Shown here: in pieces, positions 1-9,281 of the stretch | How positions within the stretch are numbered: the stretch's first letter is position 1 | Layout: the number at the start of each line of letters is the position of its first letter | NCBI GenBank assembly: GCA_019677205.1 | Contig: JAAMXY010001367.1 | Location: 1-38,226 of the forward strand | Direction of reading: 5' to 3' | DNA from: Pinguiococcus pyrenoidosus | Taxonomy: Eukaryota > Sar > Pinguiophyceae > Pinguiochrysidales > Pinguiochrysidaceae | DNA: 38,226 bases | Notes under the pieces: model-generated | What the model was told of the DNA's origin: nothing | Databases searched by the model: none | The model's input: the letters and a program-made list of their open reading frames with translations, nothing else | Position numbers and translations under genes: made by a program

Positions 1-92
1 AAGGCACGTTGATGGGAAGCCTTCGAAGGCGAGATTCGCCTCCAGCAGCGAACCTTACTCGAAATATCATTGACTTTTATGGGGTGTACATT

Positions 93-1897
93 CTATTGCT
101 GAAAGAATCTTTGCGTCACTGAGCGGGTGCTCTGAATGGCTGCGAGGTGATGCGGGGTCCACAAGCCCCAGTTCGGCTTCGACTTCGCGATTCCTTCCAG
201 CGTGAACCTGCCGCGGGTGCCGCCACTGGCCGCCCTGTTTTCTGCAGCAGCCTCTTCGGGCTTCCGCAAGAAGAGGAGGCCCGTGCTTACACATTCTCGC
301 TGGAGACCTTCAGCCAGGTGCTTCATCCACGCGGAAAACTCCTCTTCCGAAGCAGCGCGCCGTCGGCAGTAGGTGGCCAGGTCCAGCGGCGGCTCATCGT
401 ACACCAGCATCGACCTGAAGCCCTGGGACTCCTCCGCGCAATGTCCACCCCTCGAGATCCACCTGTCTATCTGTGAGGCCCAATGATCGCACCAATGCTC
501 TCTATCTAGTGCGAAGCCTCCTGCTGGCAGAAAGAACTCGGACACCAGCGCGAGAAAGCCGCCGGGCAGAAGGCGATCGACCACGCCGCTAACGATCTTC
601 TCCATGATGCGCTCTCCATCCTCGCCACCGTCGGCGAACGGAGAATATCGGCGTCGAATATTGCAGCCATCAGCGCCATCAGCGCCATCGACGCCATCAA
701 TGCCATGCCAATCGGCAGGGGGCACCGGGACGAACGGTGGATTCGCTAGGATGATGTCGAACTTCGAAGCTGGCTCAAGGCCATCAAACACGTCTCCGTG
801 GACAAAGCGCAATCCCGCCGAGGCCTTGCTGTTCGCACTCAGGTCCTCAGAGACGCCAAGCCCGTTGAGCTTGGCATTGAAGTCGCAGAAGCGAAGCGCA
901 CGAGGATTGATGTCCACGAATGTGAGATCTACGGCACATGCTGGATGCAGAGAGCGGAGAAAGTGCGCGGTCGTGATTCCTAAGAGACGGGGGAAGACAT
1001 CAGCCATGGCTTGAAGGCCAACGAAGCGTGGATGGGTGCTTGCGCGGCTGCCGCACCTTGAATGCCACTGCCGGCGCAAACATCCAGGACTTGGATGGTG
1101 CTCTCGTCCAAGGCCCCCGAGCCGCTTTGCAAGGGATTGTGCGACACGAGAGCCAGCGAGTCGGGGCCAATGTACATCACGGGATCTTCGCTCAAGGAGG
1201 GCGACAGGCCCCACTGCGGATTCCAGTCGGTCGCCAGCCAGCAAGCGCCCGTGTCCTCCGGAACAATCGTCGACTGAACGCTGAGATCCAACGGGCACAC
1301 TTGCACCCGCGACCACACAAGCGTCTCTCCATCTACTTCCACTTGGCATAGCAAGTCTAAGTGATCCAAAAGGTCTATGGCGCCGCGTCCGAGCCTCGCA
1401 ACGGCTTTGTGCCTGTCGACCGAATGGCCCAGCAGGAAGAGCAGAATCAGCACGCCGAGGGCGTCCCTGGAGCTCTTCAGCGCAGGAGACGCTCGCTCCA
1501 GATCTGGAGGTCTCACATAGTACGGCGCCATGGTCCGTGGCTCCGCCGCAGACGGCGGTGACACGCCGAACCACTGCTGAACCCCCGCCGCGGTGAAATT
1601 GAACTTTCGCAGGAGGCCTTGCAGCCTTGGCGCCATGGTTGACGCCCGAGGGCCATCGAACACGCTGTCGACGCCCCTATCTGGCAGGCACCTCCGAGTC
1701 AGGAGTTTTCGCTGGCTGGCGTCCGCCTTGGCGAAGACGTCGAGGAGCAGTCTTCCAGCTTCGTCGGAGTTTCCGCGCAGCGCTTCGCACTGGGCAAAGT
1801 CAAGCTCCGCCCGAAGCTGCCTCACGCTGCCACCGAACGCGCACACGCGGTGTACCGCGGGGAGGATCGCTAGGACGCTCAGGCGGAGCCATCGCAT
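93..1897 (-). CDS. Plastid-targeted HemK/PrmC-like SAM methyltransferase (DUF7059 type), 2 exons
   Basis: Exons 1897-1057 and 979-93, joined by a 77-bp GTGCGG...TTAG intron, give 575 aa. The splice falls inside SAM motif I (VLDVCAGSG, about residues 270-278) and restores it. NPPF (360-363) is the catalytic motif of HemK/N5-glutamine and N6-adenine methyltransferases; VDINPRA is the acidic loop. Residues ~90-260 resemble the N-terminal DUF7059 region of actinobacterial putative methyltransferases (LFLLGHSVDR, then CPLDL). The start is the ATG at 1897, because it opens directly into a signal peptide (RWLRLSVLAILPAV) ending VCA with Phe at 21, an ASAFAP-like plastid signal. In-frame codons further upstream have no ATG. 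Likely role: methylation of a plastid translation factor or other protein in the stroma; the substrate is inferred only. Diverges from HIS7. Confidence 0.85.
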
Positions 1898-2323
1898 GAG
1901 TCTCTTCGGCTGTGTTTGAAACGCGAAAGCGCGGGAAGTTCCACGACGCGAGCTCGCCGGCGGCAAGTTACTGTTTCCTGCAGATCGCGACTCTTGCGCT
2001 CGATTGGTTCATTTAATAAACAGTAATGTGACTGATGAACAACCTCGCCATACAACTCCCAAACAAGGGGTAATCGCCGCCAACAGTTCAAGTTGCACTT
2101 CCCATTGGCCGCCGCGGCGTCCCGAGCGAGTTCCCATTGGCCACGCCTGCGCCACATCTCCGTCCCTCTCGCTACGCCATTGTTTACGCGCTTTTGCTGC
2201 ACACGACGCTCGGTTGCCAAGAGAGCGCCGCCCCCCGGTTTTGGGTCGGACCTGTGACGTTCCCGCCGAGATCTGCGGCTTGACCTCCCGCGACCTCGCT
2301 CGCAGTCGCAGGCCGAAGAGAGC
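1898..2323. promoter_or_regulatory. Divergent intergenic region (methyltransferase / HIS7)
   Basis: These 426 bp separate two divergent start codons and must hold both promoters. Three ATTGG (inverted CCAAT) pentamers lie at about 2003, 2104 and 2136. No TATA box is clear and no coding exon was found. Function of the pentamers is inference. Confidence 0.4.
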
Positions 2324-4209
2324 ATGGCCGCTCTGGAGGTGACCCTGTTGGACTACGGCGCCGGCAACGTCCGCAGCGTCGAGAATGCCATCAAGGAGTG
2401 CGGGTACACTCTGAAGAGGGTCCAGACTGCAGAGGACATCTCCAAAGCAAAGGCGCTGATCTTCCCGGGGGTACGCACGGTGACGTTTCCTTGCGGCGTG
2501 ATCGGCGAGTCATGGGCCTCTCTGTGCTCCAGGTCGGCGCCTTTGGCTGCGCGATGGACGCTCTGGCGCAGCAGGGCTTCACGGAGACGTTGAGGGAGTA
2601 CCTCCGCGCTGACCGGCCTTTCCTGGGCATCTGCCTCGGCATGCAGACCCTCTTCGAGGGCAGTGACGAGGCGCTCGGCCTGCCGGGTCTGGGCATCATT
2701 CCTGGTCACGTGGAGCGCTTTGATGCGGAGCAGCTGCAGCAGAGCGTGCCGCACATTGGCTGGAATGGCGTGAAGGTCCACAAGGTGCGTACATGGTGAC
2801 GTTGCGTTCGCTTGGGGTTCGGCGTCCCTTTGACTCGAGATCGACGGTGTCGGCAGGACACGTGCTTGACGGAGTGTCTTTCACGGGAAGGCACGCAGGT
2901 GTACTTTGTGCATTCCTTCCGCGTGCCGGTGATCGAGGCAAACCGGCCGTATGTGCTCTGCACCACCAACTACGGCAACGAGGAGTTCATCTCTGCGGTG
3001 CAGTACGGGAACATCGTCGCTACGCAGTTCCACCCGGAGAAGAGCTCCGCGACGGGGCTGAGGATTTTCAAGTCCTTCCTTGATCGCGTCGCCAGTGGCG
3101 AGGCCATTGGCACAGAGCGGGCGCTGGCTGTTCCAGACGCGCCCACCCAGCTGTCTCGCCGAGTCATCGCGTGCCTCGACGTGCGCACCAACGATGAAGG
3201 GTACGAAAGCACCGCGCAGGACGTTGGGCGAGGCGAAGAATACGGTCCGTGGACGTGGATTGATGTACGTTCATGTACGTCCTTTAGGGATCTCGTCGTG
3301 ACGAAAGGTGATCAGTACAAGGTCCGGGAGACCTCCGAGGAGAAGGGCAAAGGCGAGGTCCGGAACCTGGGAAAGCCGGTGGACCTGGCCCAGCGGTACT
3401 ACGAAGAGGGCGCCGACGAGATCACGTTCCTCAACATCACGAGCTTCCGCGAAGGTGTGCTGCAGGACATGCCGATGCTGCAGGTCTTGCAGCATGCGTC
3501 TGCGCGGACGTTTGTCCCGCTGACCGTTGGCGGCGGCATTCGCGAGTACACGGACCGGCGCACGCACATCACCTGGAGTGCGCTTGACGTCGCCGCGACA
3601 TACTTCAGAGCAGGGGCGGATAAGGTGAGCATCGGAAGCGACGCAGTCTATGCCGCCGAGCGGTACTTTTCCAGCGGCAACACCGTGGACGGAGAGAGTT
3701 CCATCGAGCAGATCGCGTTGGTGTACGGCAGCCAAGCTGTCGTCGTGTCCATCGACCCGCGCAGAGCATATGTCCCGTCGGCCGAAGATGCTCCGCCGGG
3801 TACCACGGTGCTTGAGGTGAAGGACCTGAAGACTGGAGCAATGAGGTTGTGCTGGTACCAGTGCACCGTCAAGGGCGGCCGAGAAGGGCGCCAGATCGAC
3901 GCCATCCAGCTGGCGAAAGCCTCCGAGGCTCTTGGCGCCGGGGAGATCTTGTTGAACTGCGTGGACATGGATGGCCAAGGCCAGGGCTTTGACCACGCCC
4001 TGGTCGACGCGGTAGCGCGTGCCGTGCACATCCCTGTGATTGCCTCGAGTGGAGCAGGCGCGGCCGAGCACTTCAGCAACGTTTTCTCGGCGACGCGTTG
4101 CGACGCCGCCCTGGCCGCCGGAATCTTCCACCGGCACGAAGTGGCGATCAACGACGTGAAGAAGCACGTGCGTGACTCTGGCGTACCGTGTCGTGTACTG
4201 GAAGACTGA
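2324..4209 (+). CDS. HIS7: Imidazole glycerol phosphate synthase, HisH-HisF fusion, 4 exons
   Basis: Exons 2324-2470, 2533-2784, 2857-3200 and 3288-4209 give 554 aa. The enzyme converts PRFAR plus glutamine to imidazole glycerol phosphate and AICAR in histidine synthesis. Residues 1-~215 are the class I glutaminase: PGVGAFG forms across intron 1, nucleophile Cys83 lies in GICLGMQ, and His192/Glu194 in QFHPEKS complete the triad. The HisF barrel follows: [12 protein letters not shown], then (across intron 3) [24 protein letters not shown] and the C-terminal [12 protein letters not shown]. The fused order matches fungal and plant HIS7. Intron 3 (3201-3287) is 87 bp with no in-frame stop, but family alignment says it is removed. 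Donors are GTACGC, GTGCGT and GTACGA. The exon 3 start after CAG at 2856 is the least certain junction. No presequence is visible. Confidence 0.95.
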
Positions 4210-4411
4210 GGGCGCCAGATCAACGATTGGAGGTGTTGCATGTGTGCCGTGGCTGCCAGTGCTCCCGCGGTCCTCGGTGGGGTCGAAACAAGAGCAGACG
4301 AGAACCCCACGGACGCGCTCACAAAGGCGTCTGAACTTGCGTGCTTCTACTTTTCTTTTCCAAATTTACACGAGGGACGCGAGCAGCACGCGACTCTCGG
4401 CTTCTCCTGAC

Positions 4412-5305
4412 TTAGCGGCCGCCCGCCTGCTGCTCAAAGTAGTGCTGCGCAGCCGCCTCCAAGTCGTCGTCAGCCTCTTTCAAAAAGTACTCACACGTCG
4501 CCCGATCCGCCCCCGTCAGGCTGATCAGCCTCGCAAGATTGGGCGGGGGCGGCGGATCCGATGAAGCGCTGCCGCCGCCCCGTCCGCCTCCGCCGAGGAA
4601 CGTACTGTAGGCCGGAGGCGGCGGCCCATCTGCAGACACGAACGGATTGGCAGCGCTGTACCCCCCCTGCCGACTCGGCGCGGGGCTCGGCGTGGGGGCT
4701 GGTTTCTGGGGCGGCACTTGCCGAGCGTACTTTGTCCCCGTCTCCCACGCTTGTGAGGCCATGGACGCCGCCGCGGCAGCCGCTGCGGCGGCGGCCGCTC
4801 CCGCTGCAGCGCCAGCAGTGGCGGCTTGCGCGCGGAAGCGGTTGGCCCTCTCGGTCTCCTTGGACTCTCTCTCACGAGCGGCCTTGTCTTGCCGCGCCCG
4901 CTCGTCCGCAATTCGCTTGGCCTCCGCGCGGAGGTCCGCCTCGTCCTTCGCCGCCAGCTCCTGGGCCTCCAGGTCCCGCACCGCTTCCTTGGCGAAGCCC
5001 AGATCCGGCAGGCTGCCCCGGATGTCCGCGTCCAGGAGTTCGGGCGTCTTCTCGGGGAGACAGAGGTGCTTCGGCAGCCGTCGCGTGCGAACGCTGACCT
5101 AGCGCGCGGCCGAGCAGAGGTTGGTGGAGGCCATTAACGGCAAAGGAGAACGTCTGCGAACCTGCACGTTGGTCAGCTGAGGATATGTCAGGCTCTGGAA
5201 GGAGGGCAGGCGGACTGCCATGATCTCTGGGGCGCGCAAGCGCGGCAGAGCGGAGACACCGAGCTGTGGCGCGTCGAAGGACAGAGAGCTTCTTCCCGCT
5301 GTCAT
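4412..5305 (-). CDS. UBA-like domain protein with coiled coil and poly-Ala tract, 2 exons
   Basis: Exons 5305-5162 and 5098-4412 give 276 aa. The last ~45 residues (ISLTGADRATCEYFLKEA, then DLEAAAQHYFEQ) fit the UBA-like fold at the N-terminus of p47/NSFL1-type p97 cofactors, though here it is C-terminal. The middle is a charged Glu/Arg/Lys helix (about residues 95-140), then a run of about 20 Ala/Gly and a Pro/Gly-rich linker. The N-terminal ~90 residues match no family I know. The donor is ambiguous: CAG|GTTCGC is used, but AAC|GTGCAG six bases earlier is also in phase. A ubiquitin- or p97-related adaptor role is inferred from the UBA-like domain alone; there is no UBX or SEP domain. Confidence 0.75.
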
Positions 5306-5666
5306 GATGACTTGATATCCGCAGATGATATAAACGTATAAGGAGCCTTTCTTGTAGCAGATGGACGAATCCGGAACTGCGACTGCAGAGTTCGGAGCCG
5401 TTCGTACCTCTTGTGAAGGCTCCTGTTGCGTGAAATTGGCGGAGAGGAACTATAATTTAAAATTTTTGACACCAGCTCCCCATATGATGCTTGAATAATA
5501 GGTATCTTGAGGTCCTTTTGAGTCAGCTGACCACAAGTTCGGCGTCAGCGGGCGCTTCCCCTCTCCGTGTTCTGCGGCGTTTTGCGCCTTCAGCTCCCAA
5601 CTCTCATCAGACTCCCTCTAGAGTAGCTGCCTTGTACAGGAGGGCACTCAAGTCAGCTTTCGCCAA
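5306..5666. promoter_or_regulatory. Divergent intergenic region with AT-rich core
   Basis: 361 bp lie between divergent starts. An AT-rich patch (ataatttaaaatttttg, about 5452-5468) is a plausible core element. Nothing coding is seen. Confidence 0.3.
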
Positions 5667-7100
5667 ATGCTTCACGTGCTGCTGAACGCCGCTGTCTTCG
5701 TCCTGAGCACGCGTCGCCTGGACTCCGAAGACGACGACGATGAGTCGCAGACGCTCTCCGAGATAGAACCTTGGCGCCTGGCGCTCACCACGATCCTGGC
5801 GGTCACCTTTGGGGCCTGTGCCGCCGGGGCGGGCATCGGCGGAGGCGGTCTTCTCGTGCCCACGTACGCTTTCGTGCTGGGAGTCGGCGCTCGCAATGCA
5901 GTTCCGCTGTCCGGCTCCACCATTCTGGGTGTGGCGCTGGGGAATTACCTGCAGATTGGCTTCCTGAAGCACCCGAACCCTCTGGTGGATCGGCCGCTGA
6001 TCGACTACAACTTGGCGGCCTTCATGAACAGCGCGTTGCTGCTGGGCACGGTGTTCGGCGTGCTGTTCAACACGCTGCTGCCGGAGCTCATCATCATCAT
6101 CCTGCTCATGCTGGTGCTGTTCTACAACGCCTTCCGGACGATACGCAAGGGGTTCCGGCTTCGGGACAAGGAGTCGAAGGAGATGGAAGTGCAGGAAAAA
6201 TCGGCCAAGCAGGAGCAGAGATTCGAGGTAGAGGAAGCCAAAGCCACGGGATCGACGGACTCGCTGGACGGCACGGACCTCGCGCCGGAGCAGCTTCCCC
6301 TCACAGAGCAGAAGGAGGAGGGCGAGCTGGAAGACATCGATTTGGAGAAGAACGAGGCCCCTGCACCGACCTCAGACGCCCTCGCCAAGCTCAATGCCAG
6401 CGCGGCGGTGCAGTTTCCTCCCGTCCCATTTAGCTTGCTGGCCCTTTCCCTGCTGTTCATCGTGATATACAGTCTCGTGAAGGGAGGGGTGATCGGGGGC
6501 ATCTCGGCCTGCTCCGCAGGCTGGTGGGTGTGGTATTGCACTCCCATCATCTTCTACGGGGCGATGTGCTACGGCATCGCGGTCTGGTACCTCAAGCCGC
6601 TGCACGAGCGGCGCGTGGAGGCAGGCTTTCTCTATGTGGAGGGAGATCTGAAGTGGGATAATGATACGATCCGGCGCTTCCCAATCATCTCTTGGATAGC
6701 CGGAGTGGCGGCAGCGTTGCTCGGAATTGGTGGAGGGATGATCCTCGGGCCGGTCATGCTGGACATTGGCATCGTGCCGCAGGTTGCGACGGCGACCAAC
6801 GGCTTCTCCATCATCTTCACCGCGATCTCAAGCGTTGTGCAGTTCATCGCAGCCGGCAGATTATCGCCAGAGCTCTCCGGCTGGGCAATCGGGTCGGGAT
6901 TCATCGCGGGACAGATCGGGTCCCGTGGCCTGAGAGCGGTCTTGGCGAGAACTGGTCGGCAATCGTTCGTGATTCTGCTGCTCGGCTACCTGATCGCCGT
7001 GTCGGCCTTTGCGATGGTCGTCTCGGGCGTTATCCAGGTGGTCCAGGGCGTCAACGACGGCGACGGACTTTTCAACGTTGATGTGAACGACGTTTGCTAA
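5667..7100 (+). CDS. TauE/SafE (DUF81) family membrane transporter
   Basis: Intronless, 477 aa. Two homologous halves each carry the glycine-rich signature of the family: GAGIGGGGLLVP near residue 53 and LLGIGGGMILGP near 350. About nine hydrophobic segments are visible. A long charged loop (about residues 160-250, Glu/Lys/Asp-rich) separates the halves and is probably cytosolic. The family includes sulfite, taurine, sulfoacetate and other anion exporters in bacteria and poorly characterised members in plants and protists, so the substrate cannot be read from the sequence. The start ATG at 5667 leaves a short hydrophobic N-terminus before an acidic stretch (DSEDDDDE); it may act as a signal anchor. 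Confidence 0.88.
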   Translation: MLHVLLNAAVFVLSTRRLDSEDDDDESQTLSEIEPWRLALTTILAVTFGACAAGAGIGGGGLLVPTYAFVLGVGARNAVPLSGSTILGVALGNYLQIGFLKHPNPLVDRPLIDYNLAAFMNSALLLGTVFGVLFNTLLPELIIIILLMLVLFYNAFRTIRKGFRLRDKESKEMEVQEKSAKQEQRFEVEEAKATGSTDSLDGTDLAPEQLPLTEQKEEGELEDIDLEKNEAPAPTSDALAKLNASAAVQFPPVPFSLLALSLLFIVIYSLVKGGVIGGISACSAGWWVWYCTPIIFYGAMCYGIAVWYLKPLHERRVEAGFLYVEGDLKWDNDTIRRFPIISWIAGVAAALLGIGGGMILGPVMLDIGIVPQVATATNGFSIIFTAISSVVQFIAAGRLSPELSGWAIGSGFIAGQIGSRGLRAVLARTGRQSFVILLLGYLIAVSAFAMVVSGVIQVVQGVNDGDGLFNVDVNDVC

Positions 7101-7431
7101 CAGATCGTTGGCATGCGCGCAGGTATCTTCCAGCATTCGCCAGCATTCACCGGCATTCACCAGCATTCACCACCTTGAGATGCACAGTAGCTTTGTTGTT
7201 GGCTTGCTGTAGACATGCGAGTTGGATGACGAGGTCGCCCATCCTCAGGTGAAAGGGGTATCCAATTTTGATAGAGTACTAGTACGAAGTAGTTGAGGAG
7301 CTTGATTCGCACCGTGGCCGCCCCGACCTCGCCAGCCGCTGCAGATGAGAATGGCAAGTGTGAGCGAAACGCAGCTGGGCAAACTAAGATTGACAGCATG
7401 AGTTCTTCTTTGCGTGCCTCAAAAGCTTGTC
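7101..7431. other. Convergent 3' intergenic region
   Basis: 331 bp between the stop codons of the TauE-like and MEAK7-like genes. It holds the 10-bp repeat at 7131-7170 and otherwise nothing recognisable. Confidence 0.4.
7131..7170 (+). repeat. Tandem 10-bp repeat, 4 copies
   Basis: Four successive copies of cagcattcac with single-base differences, just past the transporter stop codon and probably in its 3' UTR. Confidence 0.85.
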
Positions 7432-8943
7432 CTATCTCTTGAAGCGATCCAGCAGCTCTTCTCGCTGCTGCTCAGTTCCCCGAGCTCCGTTGTTGAAGGT
7501 CTTGCCGAGGAAGGCGGATCTGTCAAACTCGGTACCCATGAAGGCAGCTTTGTCCACCTTTCGCGCTTTCTCGATGGTCCGAGTCCTCTCCGCACGGGCT
7601 TCGTTCTGGGCCTCCAACGCCGCAGCCCTTGCCCTTTCGTCCTTTGCCACGCCCCAAACCTCCATGAGATCTATGCTGAAGGTGCTTCGGACGCTCAACG
7701 CGCCGGATGCGAAGAAGCGGCTGCTGGCGGCGCCGGTGCATCCATCAAGCGTGTCGGGGATGAACAAGTGGAAGTGCGCTTTGCCATCGCTGGGGTCTAC
7801 TCTACCCCCCAGCCCAAGTCCATGCGGGAGCGCGTGACCCTTGGTATTCAGGTACTGCGTCGTGAAAGGTTCCCGGCCCCTCGTCGATTTGGGCCGCATG
7901 ACGCGACACTCCGGCGCCAGCTGGAACAGGAACGCCTTTGAGTCGCCGTAGAAGGTGTTGCGCTCTTTCCATGGGGTTCCGGTGTATGCGCCGAAGCACG
8001 ACGCCAGCTTTTCGTCCGAGGACCTTTCCGACTTGCCCTCGAACACCTCCTCAGCGGTCAGCTCCCTCGTGGTCTCGGTCTCCAGGATGAGGAAGAGCGA
8101 CGGGCCGCCCCAGCCCTCGATCTGTGACATCAGCCTCGGGAACGATTTCCCGTCCGCGTACGACGCGTAGAGCCTCTTCATCAGGGCGCCCATGACGTCT
8201 CGCTCTGTGCATGCCAACCAAAAGAGCCCTCCAGCCACGGCCGGCGTCACCTCGGCGACGCGCATCTCCTCTTCAAAAACAGGCAGCAAAAACTTCTTGA
8301 AGCCCGGCGGGACCGTGAGGCCAACCTTTCCGAAGAGGAGATTCTGGACTCCCGTCGCCAGCGCCCAAGGCAGGAAGGGGCACTCCTCATTGCACCACAG
8401 CGTGAAATCCTGGAGGTCCAGCGGGCTGGAAGGCGGCTTTCGCGCGTGCTTCCACGCCGATTCAGCAGCACTGCGAAGCGCGGAAGGCTCCCCCAGGACT
8501 GGCCAGGACGCGCCGCTCTCGTGAGCACTCAAGTGGTAGCACACCCACAGCGCCTTGGCCAGGCCCTCCTCGGTCAAGCCCTCCTCGGTCAAGCCTTCCT
8601 TGGTCAAGCCCTCCTCGGGCTCCTGAAGGGCCAAACCCACTTGAAAAACGCCCTTCAGCATCTCCCTCGAGGAGCCGCGGGACAGCTGCGCCACTCCTTG
8701 CGCAAAAGCAGGCAGAGAGAGCTCTTGTCCAGCAGAGACCACGGTGAACATCGCTTCGCCAAAAGCCGCGAAAGCGTCGGCGTCGGGCCAAAACTCCCAG
8801 AAGTACACCTTGAACGCCGTCTCGAGGTCGCTGTCGTGGGTGCAGAGCTCCTCCCAGATCTTCTCCAGAATACGCCGCTCTTCATCATCAAAGGGGCCTC
8901 GCTTCTCCCGAGGCGTTGCGGCGCGAGAGTCGCTGTTCCCCAT
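7432..8943 (-). CDS. MEAK7/TLDC1-like TLDc domain protein, N-myristoylation motif
   Basis: Intronless, 503 aa from the ATG at 8943. That start is chosen because it gives MGNSDSRA, a strong N-myristoylation motif; human MEAK7 also starts MGNS. The TLDc domain spans about residues 255-432: FGAYTG, FYGDSKAFLF, QYLNTKGHALPHGLGLGG and a terminal DLMEVWGV, the same order and spacing as in MEAK7. Residues ~20-230 are helical and align loosely with the EF-hand-like region upstream of TLDc, without a clear calcium loop. A three- to four-fold EGLTE repeat lies at residues ~111-129. MEAK7 is a lysosome-associated protein linked to mTOR signalling in animals; membrane attachment here is inferred from the motif. 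A charged tail of ~70 residues follows TLDc. Confidence 0.85.
   Translation of the reverse strand: MGNSDSRAATPREKRGPFDDEERRILEKIWEELCTHDSDLETAFKVYFWEFWPDADAFAAFGEAMFTVVSAGQELSLPAFAQGVAQLSRGSSREMLKGVFQVGLALQEPEEGLTKEGLTEEGLTEEGLAKALWVCYHLSAHESGASWPVLGEPSALRSAAESAWKHARKPPSSPLDLQDFTLWCNEECPFLPWALATGVQNLLFGKVGLTVPPGFKKFLLPVFEEEMRVAEVTPAVAGGLFWLACTERDVMGALMKRLYASYADGKSFPRLMSQIEGWGGPSLFLILETETTRELTAEEVFEGKSERSSDEKLASCFGAYTGTPWKERNTFYGDSKAFLFQLAPECRVMRPKSTRGREPFTTQYLNTKGHALPHGLGLGGRVDPSDGKAHFHLFIPDTLDGCTGAASSRFFASGALSVRSTFSIDLMEVWGVAKDERARAAALEAQNEARAERTRTIEKARKVDKAAFMGTEFDRSAFLGKTFNNGARGTEQQREELLDRFKR
8563..8618 (-). repeat. Coding 15-bp tandem repeat (EGLTE) in the MEAK7-like gene
   Basis: Three 15-bp units at 8563-8577, 8578-8592 and 8593-8607, plus a partial fourth, encode repeated EEGLT. 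The third unit has two substitutions. The units keep the reading frame. Confidence 0.85.
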
Positions 8944-9281
8944 CGCAACGCGATCAGCTGACCTAGACAGCGCAGCAGCTCCAGAGCTGTGCCGAAGACG
9001 CCTCTGGTGCCCACGCTCGGCCCGAGGAAAATTCACAAGGTTCGGCAGATGCGCGGTGTGGGAATCTTGCGGCGCCTATGCAGAAGAGATGCGCGCGGAA
9101 CTCTTCGTCCTGTTCACAGCCGGAAAGATCGAGAACCAGGACAAAGGATCTTTAAAATATTTCAAATATTTTATAGTCGGCATTAAAAACTAGAGTAATA
9201 AGATTCATATATGAAATTAGGTTTTTGAACACAATGCGGCTGACAGGGGTTTTCAGGAATCTTTTGCTGCTCTTCGCCATG
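8944..9281. other. Intergenic region between two minus-strand genes
   Basis: 338 bp upstream of the MEAK7-like gene and downstream of RPC8. The part at about 9150-9235 is markedly AT-rich compared with its surroundings. No gene is seen. Confidence 0.35.

Noticed and set aside
1-92. Possible gene at the left edge
   Set aside because: Only 92 bp downstream of the methyltransferase stop; nothing can be supported.
3271-4167. 298-codon open frame antisense to HIS7
   Set aside because: Shadow of HisF coding sequence; no recognisable protein.
5099-5305. 68-aa stand-alone protein
   Set aside because: This is exon 1 of the UBA-like gene; the stop is created by reading into the intron.
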